A stretch of DNA of 53,163 nucleotides from CAZJBS01 sp964544475 (GTDB lineage: Bacteria; CLD3; SB21): the NCBI GenBank assembly GCA_964544475.1, contig CAZJBS010000022.1:1-53163 (forward strand). The letters are read 5' to 3'. The notes below the pieces were generated by a model. The model did not search any database and was not told the DNA's origin. It worked only from the letters and a program-made list of their open reading frames with translations. Made by a program: the position numbers and the translations under genes. Below are positions 17,548 through 26,953 of this stretch, piece by piece. Each line of letters begins with the position of its first letter. Within the stretch, counting starts at the first letter, position 1.

Positions 17548-18345
17548 ATGAAAGTAACCAAAACCCTCACCATTGCAGGATCCGATTCCGGTGGTGGCGC
17601 CGGCATTCAGGCCGATCTCAAAACCTTCACGAGTCTCGGCACGTACGGCATGTCCGTCGTAACCGCCATCACCGCCCAAAACACCACCGGGGTTTTCGGT
17701 ATTCAAAATATTTCCGTCGACATGATCGAAAAACAACTCGATGCCGTGATTCCGGATATCGGTGTGCACGCCGCCAAGACCGGCATGTTGTCCGTGTCGG
17801 CCATCATCGAACTCGTCGCGGACAAACTCACGCACTATCGCATTCGCAAATACGTCGTCGATCCGGTCATGGTCTCGAAAAGCGGACATACGCTGCTCCA
17901 ACCCGATGCCGTGCAAACGCTCGTCCGGCGTTTGTTGCCGATCGCGCATGTCGCCACGCCCAATCTGCCCGAGGCCGAACTGATCACCGGATTGAAGATC
18001 GGCGACGTGGAAGGCATGGAAGCCGCCGGCCGGGCGATTCATGAGATGGGGGCGAGGCATGTGGTCGTCAAGGGCGGCCATTTGTCCGGCGGGGCGACGG
18101 ATGTGTACTTTGACGGAAAATCATTTCACCATCTGAAGGCCGTGCGGATTCGAACAAAGAACACGCACGGTACCGGGTGCACGTTCAGCGCGGCCATCAC
18201 GGCGTACCTGGCCATGAACTACCCGGCGATCGACGCCGTCCGTGCCGCCAAACGATACGTCACCGCGGCCATCCGGCACGCCTTGAAAATCGGCAAGGGC
18301 CACGGCCCGCTGAACCATTATCATGGCATCGCTTTTCGAAACTAA
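17548..18345 (+). CDS. thiD: Hydroxymethylpyrimidine/phosphomethylpyrimidine kinase
   Basis: This ribokinase-family enzyme of 265 residues phosphorylates HMP and HMP-P in thiamine biosynthesis. The N-terminal TIAGSDSGGGAGIQADLKTF, the central VVDPVMVSKSG and the C-terminal HGTGCTFSAAI (anion hole and catalytic Asp region) are diagnostic. No TPP riboswitch is visible in the 60-bp upstream gap, and other thi genes are absent, so it probably serves salvage or is regulated elsewhere. It begins a compact run of plus-strand genes to cysS with very short spacers. Confidence 0.97.
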   Translation: MKVTKTLTIAGSDSGGGAGIQADLKTFTSLGTYGMSVVTAITAQNTTGVFGIQNISVDMIEKQLDAVIPDIGVHAAKTGMLSVSAIIELVADKLTHYRIRKYVVDPVMVSKSGHTLLQPDAVQTLVRRLLPIAHVATPNLPEAELITGLKIGDVEGMEAAGRAIHEMGARHVVVKGGHLSGGATDVYFDGKSFHHLKAVRIRTKNTHGTGCTFSAAITAYLAMNYPAIDAVRAAKRYVTAAIRHALKIGKGHGPLNHYHGIAFRN

Positions 18346-18363
18346 CCGGGAAAACCGGACCGA

Positions 18364-18906
18364 ATGGACGCCAACCCACCGCACCAATCCACGGAGTTTG
18401 GAGTGAAATCCGGATCGCCGAAATCGTACCGCCTTCAGAGATTCATGTGCTGGCTGGGCATTCTGCCTTTTGGCGCCAGCGCGTTGATTTTCATTCCGAT
18501 GTTTTTGGCCGACCTGCTGGGGGGCCGGTACAAGGAGGCCTCGGAAACGGCCGAAAACGCCTTGGCCGGCGTGATTGGCGGCGGCATCTGCGCCGGGATC
18601 ATCCCGGGTCTTCTGGCCATTCTTCTGACCATCCGCTTGGTGCGTATTCGCCGGCTCGAAAAAAGCGAACGGGACGTCTTCTTTCAGGATCGTATACTGG
18701 AACTAGCCGCAACCTCCGGCGGCCGGTTGACCACCGTGGAGTTGGCGACCCAACTCGACATCAGCACCGCCGACGCAACCCGCTGGCTTGAGTATTTCAT
18801 GGGCAAGGGACTCGCCAAACTTCAGGTCAGCGAATCGGGCGTCCTCGTCTACCATTTCGATCAGATCATCTCTCCCGACGAAAAAAACCGGGCGGAAACC
18901 GTATGA
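18364..18906 (+). CDS. Small membrane protein with winged-helix-like C-terminus
   Basis: This 180-residue protein has no recognised name. Two hydrophobic segments (about 29-52 and 66-92) are followed by a cytoplasmic region containing GGRLTTVELATQLDISTADATRWLEYFMGKGLA-like sequence (about 117-149), which has the length and pattern of a winged helix-turn-helix. This would make it a membrane-tethered DNA-binding protein; that is inference. It starts 18 bp after thiD and its stop codon overlaps the prmC start by 4 bp, so the two are translationally coupled. Confidence 0.8.
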   Translation: MDANPPHQSTEFGVKSGSPKSYRLQRFMCWLGILPFGASALIFIPMFLADLLGGRYKEASETAENALAGVIGGGICAGIIPGLLAILLTIRLVRIRRLEKSERDVFFQDRILELAATSGGRLTTVELATQLDISTADATRWLEYFMGKGLAKLQVSESGVLVYHFDQIISPDEKNRAETV

Positions 18907-19793
18907 CGGACGTGTGGTCGGTCAAACGCCTGCTCGACTGGACGACGCAATACCTCGCCGACAGGAATATGGAAAACCCACGGCTGAATGTGGAATGGTT
19001 GTTGTCGGATACTCTTCGATGCAAACGCCTCGATCTGTACGTGGATTTCGACCGACCGCTCACGACCGGTGAACTGGACGCCTTCAAGGCCAGGTTGAAA
19101 CGCCGCGTCAATCAGGAGCCCCTGCAGTACATCGTCGGATCGGCCGAATTCATGGGACTGACCTTCGCGGTCAATGCCTCCGTGCTGATCCCGAGGCCTG
19201 ATACCGAACTCCTCGTTGAACAGACGCTGAAAACGTGCGTCGCATCCGGTCGGGACGAATTGCGCATTCTGGATATCGGCACCGGCAGCGGCGTCATTTC
19301 CATTGCGCTGTCGCATGCGCTTCGCCGCCGGAACATCCGTGCCATCATCACGGCCATCGACATCAGCGCCGACGCCATCGTTGTGGCCGAAGAGAATGCC
19401 CGCACGTTGAAGGCCGAATCTATCGTCTTCGCCGTGGCCGATGTTTTTCATTGCCCGCCGGAACTGGACGACCGGTTTGACCTGGTCGTATCGAATCCGC
19501 CCTACATTTCCGATGCCGAGTATGACCACCTCGACGCCGAAGTCAGGAATTACGAACCGCCGCTGGCCCTTCGGGCCGCGGATAATGGCTTGATTTTTTA
19601 CCGGCATATCTCTAACCTATGCGGCCGGTTGCTGGATCCGGCCGGCGCCGTTCGAGCCTGTCTTTTCGAAGTCGCGTATGATCAGGCGGTGGCTGTTCGG
19701 GAAATCATGGTTCAGGCCGGTTTCGTCGATGTGTCCGCTTTTCGCGATTACGGCGGGCATCTTCGGGTCGTACAAGGCCATCACCCTATCTGA
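18903..19793 (+). CDS. prmC: Release factor glutamine methyltransferase PrmC
   Basis: This SAM-dependent enzyme of 296 residues methylates the Gln of the GGQ motif of peptide-chain release factors. It has the N-terminal helical domain, the link PLQYIVGSAEFMGL, the SAM-binding ILDIGTGSGVISIALS (about 121-136) and the catalytic SNPPYIS (about 197-203). Its ATG overlaps the previous gene's stop codon. The family is universal in bacteria, and the motifs leave little doubt. Confidence 0.96.
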   Translation: MTDVWSVKRLLDWTTQYLADRNMENPRLNVEWLLSDTLRCKRLDLYVDFDRPLTTGELDAFKARLKRRVNQEPLQYIVGSAEFMGLTFAVNASVLIPRPDTELLVEQTLKTCVASGRDELRILDIGTGSGVISIALSHALRRRNIRAIITAIDISADAIVVAEENARTLKAESIVFAVADVFHCPPELDDRFDLVVSNPPYISDAEYDHLDAEVRNYEPPLALRAADNGLIFYRHISNLCGRLLDPAGAVRACLFEVAYDQAVAVREIMVQAGFVDVSAFRDYGGHLRVVQGHHPI

Positions 19794-19800
19794 GAGAAGT

Positions 19801-21018
19801 ATGGAACCCCATACCATATTCGAACGCCGGTATTTGCAGTTGGCGGACAGCCTGCCGGACGGCTTGTTGCTCGTCAATTCCGTCGGTATGGTCATCCTCG
19901 CCAACAAGGCCGCGGCCGGACTGCTCGGGTTCGACGCGCCGGCGGATCTGATGCAAACCCATGTCAGCGCTTTTTACGCCAATCCGGCCGACCACGATTC
20001 GTTGCTCTCGATCGTGGGCTACAAAGGCTCGGCCGAACGGACCATCTTCGACTGGAAGAAGAAGAATGGCGACCCGATTCTTGCGGAGATCACGGCGTGC
20101 CCCGTCCGCAATGACGAGGGCCACATCGAAGGCATCCATGTCATGTTCCGCGACATCACGTCCAGGCTCCGGAGCCAGATGGCCCAGCAGGAAGTGTTGG
20201 CGGAAACCACGGGGGTTTTCAGCGAGAACCGGCTGCTCGAAATCATCGACTTCTATCGCACGACACCGATGAGCCTTTTCCTGCAGGGCATCGCGCATAA
20301 TTTCAACACGCCGCTCGGCAGTATCCGGGGCCGCGCCGAATTGCTGCAGCACAATCTGCAGAAGAACAGCCATTGGATGGACCGGATCGCCGACGAAAAT
20401 GTGCGGACCGAGGTCAGGGACATGTTCACCAAATTCTCCAAAGGCGCGGGCGAAATCATCAGCCAGGTGGACCGTCTCGGTGAAATCATCCGGGGCTTCA
20501 CGAACAAACTTTCCGGCGAGGCCAACCGCGTCGAAACCGACGTCGATCTGAACAAACTGGTGCAACATGAAATCAGTTTTTTCGAATCGAGCCTGTACTT
20601 CAAGCACAAGATCACCCGCACGGTCGACCTCGACCCAAACCTGCCGAAGATCCGCGGCACGTATCGCGACTTCAGCGAGGCGTTTCATGAACTCATCGTC
20701 AATTCCATCCGCGCCACCGCCAACGAAGGCGAACGGCTCATGGAGATCCGCACACGCGCCGACGAGGCGTCCATTGAAATCGAAGTGGCCGACAACCGGC
20801 CGCATCTCGGCGACGACGACATCGGCCGCCTGATGACTGTTCATCTGGACACCGTGTACCGTGAAGGACCTTCCGAAGCCCACTTTGGCATCAGCGACGT
20901 CGAAATTCCCATGGCCCGCTGGTATGTCGAACGCTACGATGGTGACGTACGGATCACGTCGGACACCATGACCCGTTTGACGCTGGTCATTCCAAGACAA
21001 ACCGGCCCGCACGATTGA
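19801..21018 (+). CDS. PAS-domain sensor histidine kinase (atypical)
   Basis: This is a 405-residue soluble kinase. An N-terminal PAS domain (about 10-125) includes LPDGLLLVNSVGMVILANKAA and a PAC-type RDITSRLRSQ ending. The H-box is FLQGIAHNFNTPLGSIRGRA (phosphoacceptor His at about 167). The N-box is HELIVNSIRATA. The following ATP-lid region reads ADNRPHLGDDDIGRL instead of the usual DNGxG, so catalysis may be altered. No membrane segment is predicted, and no response regulator is adjacent. ATG at 19801, 8 bp after prmC, is chosen over longer upstream extensions that would overlap prmC. Confidence 0.88.
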   Translation: MEPHTIFERRYLQLADSLPDGLLLVNSVGMVILANKAAAGLLGFDAPADLMQTHVSAFYANPADHDSLLSIVGYKGSAERTIFDWKKKNGDPILAEITACPVRNDEGHIEGIHVMFRDITSRLRSQMAQQEVLAETTGVFSENRLLEIIDFYRTTPMSLFLQGIAHNFNTPLGSIRGRAELLQHNLQKNSHWMDRIADENVRTEVRDMFTKFSKGAGEIISQVDRLGEIIRGFTNKLSGEANRVETDVDLNKLVQHEISFFESSLYFKHKITRTVDLDPNLPKIRGTYRDFSEAFHELIVNSIRATANEGERLMEIRTRADEASIEIEVADNRPHLGDDDIGRLMTVHLDTVYREGPSEAHFGISDVEIPMARWYVERYDGDVRITSDTMTRLTLVIPRQTGPHD

Positions 21019-21023
21019 ACGCC

Positions 21024-22472
21024 ATGCCGATTCGTATCTACAACACCCTCAGCCGCCAGAAAGAGGATTTCGTTCCCATCAATCCGGATGAGGTGCGCAT
21101 GTACGCCTGCGGGCCGACGGTGTACAACTTCATCCACATCGGCAACGCCCGGACATTTGTCATGGCGGATGTCATTCGCCGGTACCTGGAATACGCGGGC
21201 TACAAAGTGCGCTTCGTGATGAATATCACCGACATCGATGACAAGATCATCAAACGCGCCCAGGAAGACGGACTGGAATCTTCCGAGGTCGCCCAATTGT
21301 ATTCCGAAGCGTTTTTCGAAGACATCGCCGGCGTAGGCATTCGCATGCCGGATGCGGTGCCTCGGGTCACTGAACACCTTGAGGAAATCCTGGAAATCAT
21401 CCAGACCCTGATCCTGAAGGGCTTTGCCTACGAATCCAAAGGCAGCGTGTACTACGACGTCGGCAAATTCCCCGGTTACGGCAAACTTTCCGGCAAGAAC
21501 ATCGACGATCTTGTTTCCGGCGCCCGCGTCGAAGTCGATGAAAACAAATCCAATCCGCTGGATTTTGCGCTGTGGAAGGCATCCAAACCCGGTGAACCGG
21601 CTTGGGACAGCCTTTGGGGACCGGGCAGGCCGGGTTGGCATATCGAGTGTTCGGCGATGTCGATGTGCCATCTGGGCGATCAGATCGACATTCATACCGG
21701 CGGCGCGGATCTGATGTTTCCGCATCACGAAAACGAAATTGCCCAGAGCGAAGGTGCGACCGGCCACCAGTTCGTCAAATACTGGATGCATTTTGGTTTT
21801 CTCAATGTGAACGATGAAAAAATGTCCAAGTCGGCCGGCAATTTCTGGCTCTTGCGCGACATCCTGAAGAAAGTCCGTCCGGAGGCGTTGCGGTTGTTTT
21901 TTCTTCAAAAACACTACGCCAGCCCGCTCAGTTTCAGCGAGGACACGCTGCGGGACGCCGAGAATGCCCACAAGCGCCTGGAAGCGACGTACAATCGTTT
22001 GCACCAGATTCTCGAACTTCGAGAGTCCATCGGTGGCGCCGTAGGCGGCGACGCCGTCGCGACGGATCTCGAAAAATTCGGCCAGGATCTGGACCGGCTC
22101 GAAAATGACATTGTCGAAGCCATGAACGACGACTTTAATACCGCCGCCGCCATGGGCAAGATTTTCGAAGTCTTCAACGGCCTGAACAAAATCGCCACGC
22201 CGAAACAGATGAACGACTACGCGGTCTATGTCATGAACCGCGCCAGGGACCTGATCAACGAATGGAACGGGTTCCTGGGCTTTCTCCATCTTTCCAAACC
22301 GGAAGGCGTCTCCAAAAAGCACGAACAACTGATCGAACTGCTCCTGTCCGTCCGAAAAGCCCTGCGGGACAAGAAGGAATGGGCCATGTCGGACCGTATC
22401 CGCGACGGCCTTGCCGAGATCGGCGTCGCTATCGAGGATTCCCCGGAAGGCACCACCTGGCGCCTCAAGTAG
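21024..22472 (+). CDS. cysS: Cysteinyl-tRNA synthetase
   Basis: This class I aminoacyl-tRNA synthetase has 482 residues. YACGPTVYNFIHIGNARTF (about 29-47) supplies a zinc-ligand Cys and the HIGH signature as HIGN. WHIECSAMS and GGADLMFPHHENEIAQ carry the other zinc ligands. KMSKS appears as EKMSKSAGNF (about 264-273). The ATG at 21024 lies a few bases past the kinase stop codon. The C-terminal ~100 residues contain the helical DALR-like domain. Confidence 0.97.
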   Translation: MPIRIYNTLSRQKEDFVPINPDEVRMYACGPTVYNFIHIGNARTFVMADVIRRYLEYAGYKVRFVMNITDIDDKIIKRAQEDGLESSEVAQLYSEAFFEDIAGVGIRMPDAVPRVTEHLEEILEIIQTLILKGFAYESKGSVYYDVGKFPGYGKLSGKNIDDLVSGARVEVDENKSNPLDFALWKASKPGEPAWDSLWGPGRPGWHIECSAMSMCHLGDQIDIHTGGADLMFPHHENEIAQSEGATGHQFVKYWMHFGFLNVNDEKMSKSAGNFWLLRDILKKVRPEALRLFFLQKHYASPLSFSEDTLRDAENAHKRLEATYNRLHQILELRESIGGAVGGDAVATDLEKFGQDLDRLENDIVEAMNDDFNTAAAMGKIFEVFNGLNKIATPKQMNDYAVYVMNRARDLINEWNGFLGFLHLSKPEGVSKKHEQLIELLLSVRKALRDKKEWAMSDRIRDGLAEIGVAIEDSPEGTTWRLK

Positions 22473-22577
22473 CCGGTCCCCGGCCACTCGTATTCAACCA
22501 TCGCGTTATCCGCCGTAATTCAAGACAGCTTTCGTGAGCCATCACCGGAACGATGACCGAAATCAAAGGAGCCCTCC

Positions 22578-23216
22578 ATGAAGAAACTATATGATATCTC
22601 GCTGACCCTGTCCAACGACATCGTCACCTGGCCGGGCGATCCGAAAGTCGATATCCAATTGCCCATCCGGATCAAGAACGGCGACGCGTGCAACGTGTCG
22701 CGTTGGCAGATCGGCGCCCACACCGGAACGCATTGCGATGCGCCGTTCCATTTCCTGGACGACGGCTATGGCGTCGACGAAATTCCGCTCGACAAATTCA
22801 TCGGTCCCTGCCTGGTCGTCGAGGTCAACCCCGCCGTCCATATCGAACGAAGCGATCTGGAAAAGATCGACTTCAAGGGTCACACCCGCGTACTGTTCAA
22901 GACCCGGAATTCCAAACTCTGGAAAAATCCGGCGCATGAATTCGACAAGGATTTTGTGGCCGTGGGCGTGACCGGAGCGGAATTCCTGGTGGAAAAGAAA
23001 ATGGACCTGGTCGGCGTGGATTACTTGTCGGTCGAGAGTTTCCATGCCGAATTTGAGCATCCGGTTCACAAGACACTGCTCTCCAGCCGCATGGTCGTGG
23101 TCGAAGGACTCAACCTGTCGGACATCCGGCCCGGGGTCTATGAGTTGATCTGTCTGCCCCTGAAAATCAAACACGGCGACGGCACACCCGTTCGGGCGGC
23201 CTTGCGCGAGATGTAA
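22578..23216 (+). CDS. Cyclase/arylformamidase family metal hydrolase
   Basis: This 212-residue protein belongs to the cyclase (KynB-like) family. The zinc-binding motif HTGTHCDAPFHF (about 49-60) is complete, preceded by WPGDPKVDIQ and followed by GVDYLSVESF. The family includes kynurenine formamidases and bacterial enzymes of unknown substrate. No kynurenine-pathway gene is nearby, so the substrate is uncertain. A strong AAAGGAG precedes the ATG. It ends back-to-back with the EamA transporter gene on the other strand. Confidence 0.93.
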   Translation: MKKLYDISLTLSNDIVTWPGDPKVDIQLPIRIKNGDACNVSRWQIGAHTGTHCDAPFHFLDDGYGVDEIPLDKFIGPCLVVEVNPAVHIERSDLEKIDFKGHTRVLFKTRNSKLWKNPAHEFDKDFVAVGVTGAEFLVEKKMDLVGVDYLSVESFHAEFEHPVHKTLLSSRMVVVEGLNLSDIRPGVYELICLPLKIKHGDGTPVRAALREM

Positions 23217-24167
23217 CTACTCTTCTTTCAGGGCGGCGGATTCCCGGATGATGTCCAGATCGTCCGAACGGCTCATTTCTTCCTTCATCTTCAGACTGAC
23301 CAGCAATATGCCCGCGAAGATCAGAACGGCGGCCAGGACGGTCGATCCGTGCAGCGTTTCATCCAATACTCTCATGGAAATAACCGTCGTGATCAAGGGC
23401 TGAATGTAAATGTAAACGGCCACGGTTGAGGGACTGCTCCGCTGCAATGCCCACCCATTGATATAATACACCAGAACGGAGGCAAAGAGGATCAGGAATC
23501 CCAGGCAAAGCCACGTCGTGATGCTGAATGCCGCGACGTTGGTCTGCCAGAGCTCCGTCCATCCAAATGGCAGTACGCCCAGACTCCCGAAAATAAAATT
23601 CCATGTGACCACGGTGGCGGGACGGTATCTTCTCAAAATGTCCTTTGAAATCACCAGATAAACCGCAAATGACACCCCGTTGAGAAAGACCAGCAGGTTG
23701 CCGATGAAGTAGTCGTTGGAAAAGTCGATGCGTTCGCTCCCCAACAGCACGAAGATACCTCCGAAGGCAATCAGCGAGCCGGTGATCTTTCGAAAGCTTG
23801 CCTTCTCCTTGCGCAACAGGATGGCGATCAGAATCGTGACAACCGGAATGGCCGTGACCAACACCGTCGCATTGATCGCCGTCGTGAGGGACAGTCCTTT
23901 CAGGAAAAGCGTCTGATTGATCACAATGCCGAAGATCGAATACCAGGCCAGGCGTGCATAGTCGCCGACGGACTGAATACGTTCTTTGACGAAGATCCGG
24001 TGCAATACCCAAAGCAGAACGGCGGCCACGCTGATGCGAATCGCAACAAGGCCGAAAGGCGCAATATCCTTCAACAGGATCTTGGAAGTCACCGAATTGA
24101 TGCCAAAAATCAGCGAGACGGCAAAAAGACCGAGATGAATCCGGAAAGCCGGCGTGTTCGGAAGCAT
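23217..24167 (-). CDS. EamA/DMT-family transporter
   Basis: This 316-residue inner-membrane protein has ten predicted helices in two EamA repeats (about 12-145 and 155-295). Motifs such as FGINSVTSK near the start and NGWALQRSSPSTVAVYIYIQPL in the second half are typical of the drug/metabolite transporter superfamily. The direction and substrate cannot be inferred. Its ATG overlaps the stop codon of the upstream cupin gene by 1 base, so the two are translationally coupled. Confidence 0.92.
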   Translation of the reverse strand: MLPNTPAFRIHLGLFAVSLIFGINSVTSKILLKDIAPFGLVAIRISVAAVLLWVLHRIFVKERIQSVGDYARLAWYSIFGIVINQTLFLKGLSLTTAINATVLVTAIPVVTILIAILLRKEKASFRKITGSLIAFGGIFVLLGSERIDFSNDYFIGNLLVFLNGVSFAVYLVISKDILRRYRPATVVTWNFIFGSLGVLPFGWTELWQTNVAAFSITTWLCLGFLILFASVLVYYINGWALQRSSPSTVAVYIYIQPLITTVISMRVLDETLHGSTVLAAVLIFAGILLVSLKMKEEMSRSDDLDIIRESAALKEE

Positions 24168-24496
24168 CAGGGTTTGGTGTTCACAATTTTTCCATGAAAC
24201 ACGGCAAAAAGCACGGCCCCTTTTTCGGTTCGCGGATGGTGCACGGACTGCGGAGGGCTGTAGACATAACTGCCGGACGGAAGAATACGGTCGCCGATGA
24301 TGAGTTCCCCCTCGGTGACGAGGAATTCCTCACCGCCGGTATGGATATGTTCCGGATAGGCCGTGTGTGCATCCATGCGGATAAGGACAGCCCCGGCTTT
24401 GGTGGCTTTATCGTACCTCAGGGATTTGAAAAAAACGCCCGCCGTTTCGGTCGGTTGCCACGGGATATCATGGCTTTGTATGGTGATCTCTGACAT
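24167..24496 (-). CDS. Cupin-domain protein (ChrR-like)
   Basis: This 109-residue single-cupin protein carries EHIHTGGEEFLVTEGELIIGD, which supplies two His and a Glu typical of metal-binding cupin motif 1. The second motif is SPPQSVHHPRTEKGAVLFAVFHG. It resembles the anti-sigma factor ChrR cupin and small stress-related dioxygenase-like proteins. ATG at 24496 (MSEITIQSH) is preferred over an upstream in-frame start at 24577, because the extra residues look non-native. It is coupled to the EamA transporter. Confidence 0.85.
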   Translation of the reverse strand: MSEITIQSHDIPWQPTETAGVFFKSLRYDKATKAGAVLIRMDAHTAYPEHIHTGGEEFLVTEGELIIGDRILPSGSYVYSPPQSVHHPRTEKGAVLFAVFHGKIVNTKP

Positions 24497-24639
24497 TGCG
24501 GAATTCCGTTTCTGTTTTTCTTCTGTCGCCAAGATATTGGAATTGAACATCCTAAACAAATGGAATGTGAACGCCAACTGACGCCGGTCATTGTCCTGCC
24601 ACGTGAGAGACGTTATGTTGTCGAAGAAAGGAGGTCTTT

Positions 24640-25089
24640 ATGGATCTCAATCAACTACTGGAAACCCTGAAGGAGACGATCCTGGAGGGCGCCTTAACCG
24701 CCATGAGTCGTTCCCACCTCAAGCATTACGAGGCGTCCGGGGCATCCTGCACGCGTGAACAACTGTCCGCCGGTTTGAATCTCATTCAACAAAGTCTCGC
24801 CGAGAAACATCCGGACCCGTTGACCGCCCACATCGAAAAAGTGGCCAAAGAACGCTTTGCGGCCGGCTACGATCTCAGCGAAGTGCAGACGGCGATCAAT
24901 GTGCTTGAAGAAGCCGTCTGGAAGGTGATTGTCGGGCACGTGGGCGCGGAGGATCTGGCGACGTCGCTGGGGTTGGTCAGTACGGTGATCGGCGCGGCCA
25001 AGGATCAACTGGCGAGAACTTATGTGGAATTGGCCAGTCGGACGAAAACGACGGCGATCGACTATCAATCCCTCTTCACCGATCGGTGA
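24640..25089 (+). CDS. RsbR N-terminal-domain-like protein
   Basis: This 149-residue all-helical protein resembles the RsbRD/RsbU N-terminal sensing domain: CTREQLSAGLNLIQQSLAEK, a central FAAGYDLSEVQTAINVLEEA, and a C-terminal helix. No STAS or phosphatase domain is attached, so it is a stand-alone sensory domain, a form sometimes found in stress-signalling networks. AAAGGAGG precedes the ATG. It is divergent from the cupin gene across a 143-bp region that must hold both promoters. The family assignment is moderate. Confidence 0.7.
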   Translation: MDLNQLLETLKETILEGALTAMSRSHLKHYEASGASCTREQLSAGLNLIQQSLAEKHPDPLTAHIEKVAKERFAAGYDLSEVQTAINVLEEAVWKVIVGHVGAEDLATSLGLVSTVIGAAKDQLARTYVELASRTKTTAIDYQSLFTDR

Positions 25090-25123
25090 TCTGGGGCCAG
25101 AGATCGACTGAGATTTGAGATTT

Positions 25124-25158
25124 GAGATTTGCCAAATTTGTGAAATTTGGCAAATCTC
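25124..25158. terminator. Perfect 16-bp hairpin between convergent genes
   Basis: GAGATTTGCCAAATTT (25124-25139) pairs perfectly with AAATTTGGCAAATCTC (25143-25158) around a 3-base loop. It lies between the stop codons of two convergent genes and could stop transcription in both directions, although no T-run follows. A GATTTGA direct triplication precedes it. Confidence 0.55.
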
Positions 25159-25185
25159 ATGGCAAATCTCATCGAAAAATGACCG

Positions 25186-26724
25186 TCAGTGCCGATGCAA
25201 ATCTTTGTGCATGATCTTGCGCATTTCGGTGAGGCGCTCGTCCGCCGGCAGATCGTCCAGGGTCTGGTGCAGCACTTCATCGCTCTCCGACCGAAGCATA
25301 TTGATCACGTAGTCAATCATGGAGGCCGGGAAAACGCCCTCCCGCTCGTAATACTCCCGTTGTTCGGCCAGTGTGCGGGACGATTCGACACAACTTTCGG
25401 CAATCGCGGGTAATCTCTTCAGAAGCGTCCGGTCCTTGAATATGTTCCCTTTGACGTACAATTTTTCCGCCAGCGTCAAGCTCTCTTCATGAGCCAGCCC
25501 CCACTCGGCAGCCATGGTGATGCCCGCCATCAGCAGATGAATCAGCGCGCTTCCGTCCGGGCTCCGGATTTCCACCGTCTGGCGCCCATCGATGTTTGCA
25601 ACCGCCGACGTGTCCTGGGGATTGACAATAGACGAGAGATTGCCGGTTTCCGACCATCCCAACGGCACGCGGATCATGGCGCTGCGATTCAGATCGCTCC
25701 AGCATATGCGCGTGGGGGCCTCATGGTTGGGAACTAATCGCAGATACGACGCGGCGGTGGTATTGCCGAAGGCTGTCAATGAATCCGCATAGCGGCACAG
25801 GCCGCCGATCAGTTTTTTCGCATCGCCGGTCAAGGCCCCCTTCGCATCGCGCATGACGTTGCGGCCGTTTTTCACGAGTTCCATATGCACGTGCAGTCCG
25901 CTGCCGGCGGCGCCTTCCTCCAGTTTTGGCGCAAACGTCGCCACGCAACCATAGCGGGCGGCGATGGTCCGGATGAGCCAGCGGGCCAGAATCAGATAAT
26001 CGGCCATGTCGGGAATGGGCGCCGGCAGGAATTCAATTTCAAGCTGATCGGCCTGTCGTCCGCGGATTTCCTCCGACGGACTGAAAACGCTCTCAATATA
26101 TCCGACTTCAGAATGCGCATATTTGACGGAACCCGTGATCTGGGTGATGTGGCGGACCATTTCGTCCAGGATCGGACCGCTCTTGAAAAACGGCGCCGAC
26201 GCGTGATACCCCTTCTGCTTGGACGCCTGGTAAATCGGCGTTTCGAACGAACTGAGCAGGTAGAATTCCAGTTCACCCAGGGCATGCAATTCCAATCCTG
26301 TGTTCCGGCGGAAAACGTCATAGGCTTTGTGCATCACGTTGTCGAGGGCAAAGGGCGCCGGCGATCCGTCCGGTGCAAAGTACCGGCAGACCAGGTCCAG
26401 ACTGCCGGAATCAAACGGATTCAGAAACGCGGTCTTGTACACGGGCACGACGTAGACGTCCGACAGTCCGGCGTCGACGAGGCCTTTGAAAAGCGATGAA
26501 CCGTCCACACGCTCGCCGTTGGCCAGGATGCGTTCCGCCTGTTGGCGGCTCGCAATCGGGACGCGCAGTTCCTTCAGTTTGCCGTCCAGGGCCGTATAGT
26601 GGAGCGTGATGCGCTCGATTTGTTTCTTTTCAATAACGCTGATCAGGTCATCGCGCGTGAAAGCCGTGGGCGCTTTGTCCACGAGCGAGGCAATGGGATT
26701 GGCGAGGACGTAAGGGACTGTCAT
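25186..26724 (-). CDS. Glutamine synthetase family protein (type I-like)
   Basis: This 512-residue enzyme is related to glutamine synthetase and gamma-glutamylpolyamine synthetases. GAAGSGLHVHMELVKNG carries the catalytic metal ligands and NHEAPTRICWSDLNRSAMIR the ATP/substrate loop. The length and divergent sequence suggest a substrate other than ammonia plus glutamate, but that is inference. ATG at 26724 is chosen because AAGGAG lies 6 bases upstream; a longer in-frame extension to 26763 is less likely. It is divergent from the DUF3857 gene. Confidence 0.9.
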   Translation of the reverse strand: MTVPYVLANPIASLVDKAPTAFTRDDLISVIEKKQIERITLHYTALDGKLKELRVPIASRQQAERILANGERVDGSSLFKGLVDAGLSDVYVVPVYKTAFLNPFDSGSLDLVCRYFAPDGSPAPFALDNVMHKAYDVFRRNTGLELHALGELEFYLLSSFETPIYQASKQKGYHASAPFFKSGPILDEMVRHITQITGSVKYAHSEVGYIESVFSPSEEIRGRQADQLEIEFLPAPIPDMADYLILARWLIRTIAARYGCVATFAPKLEEGAAGSGLHVHMELVKNGRNVMRDAKGALTGDAKKLIGGLCRYADSLTAFGNTTAASYLRLVPNHEAPTRICWSDLNRSAMIRVPLGWSETGNLSSIVNPQDTSAVANIDGRQTVEIRSPDGSALIHLLMAGITMAAEWGLAHEESLTLAEKLYVKGNIFKDRTLLKRLPAIAESCVESSRTLAEQREYYEREGVFPASMIDYVINMLRSESDEVLHQTLDDLPADERLTEMRKIMHKDLHRH

Positions 26725-26953
26725 GACGGTTCTCCTTTTCAGGTCACCGTCCAATGTGAACATAATGAATCGAAAACGGTATGACGTAAGTCAGGTTTTT
26801 TTAGACGCACCAGGGTCGTAACTAAAATGTTTTCTTTGTGTTGGTATTGTGTCCCAAATCCACAATTTGAAGGCCAAATTATTCTAGACTTTTTGAACAA
26901 GAAAGGCTATGATCTTTGCATAGCGCTTCAGGTATCACACTAAATCGTACAAC

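Noticed and set aside
20934..22487. Minus-strand 517-codon frame opposite cysS
   Set aside because: It is antisense to a gene with intact HIGH and KMSKS motifs.
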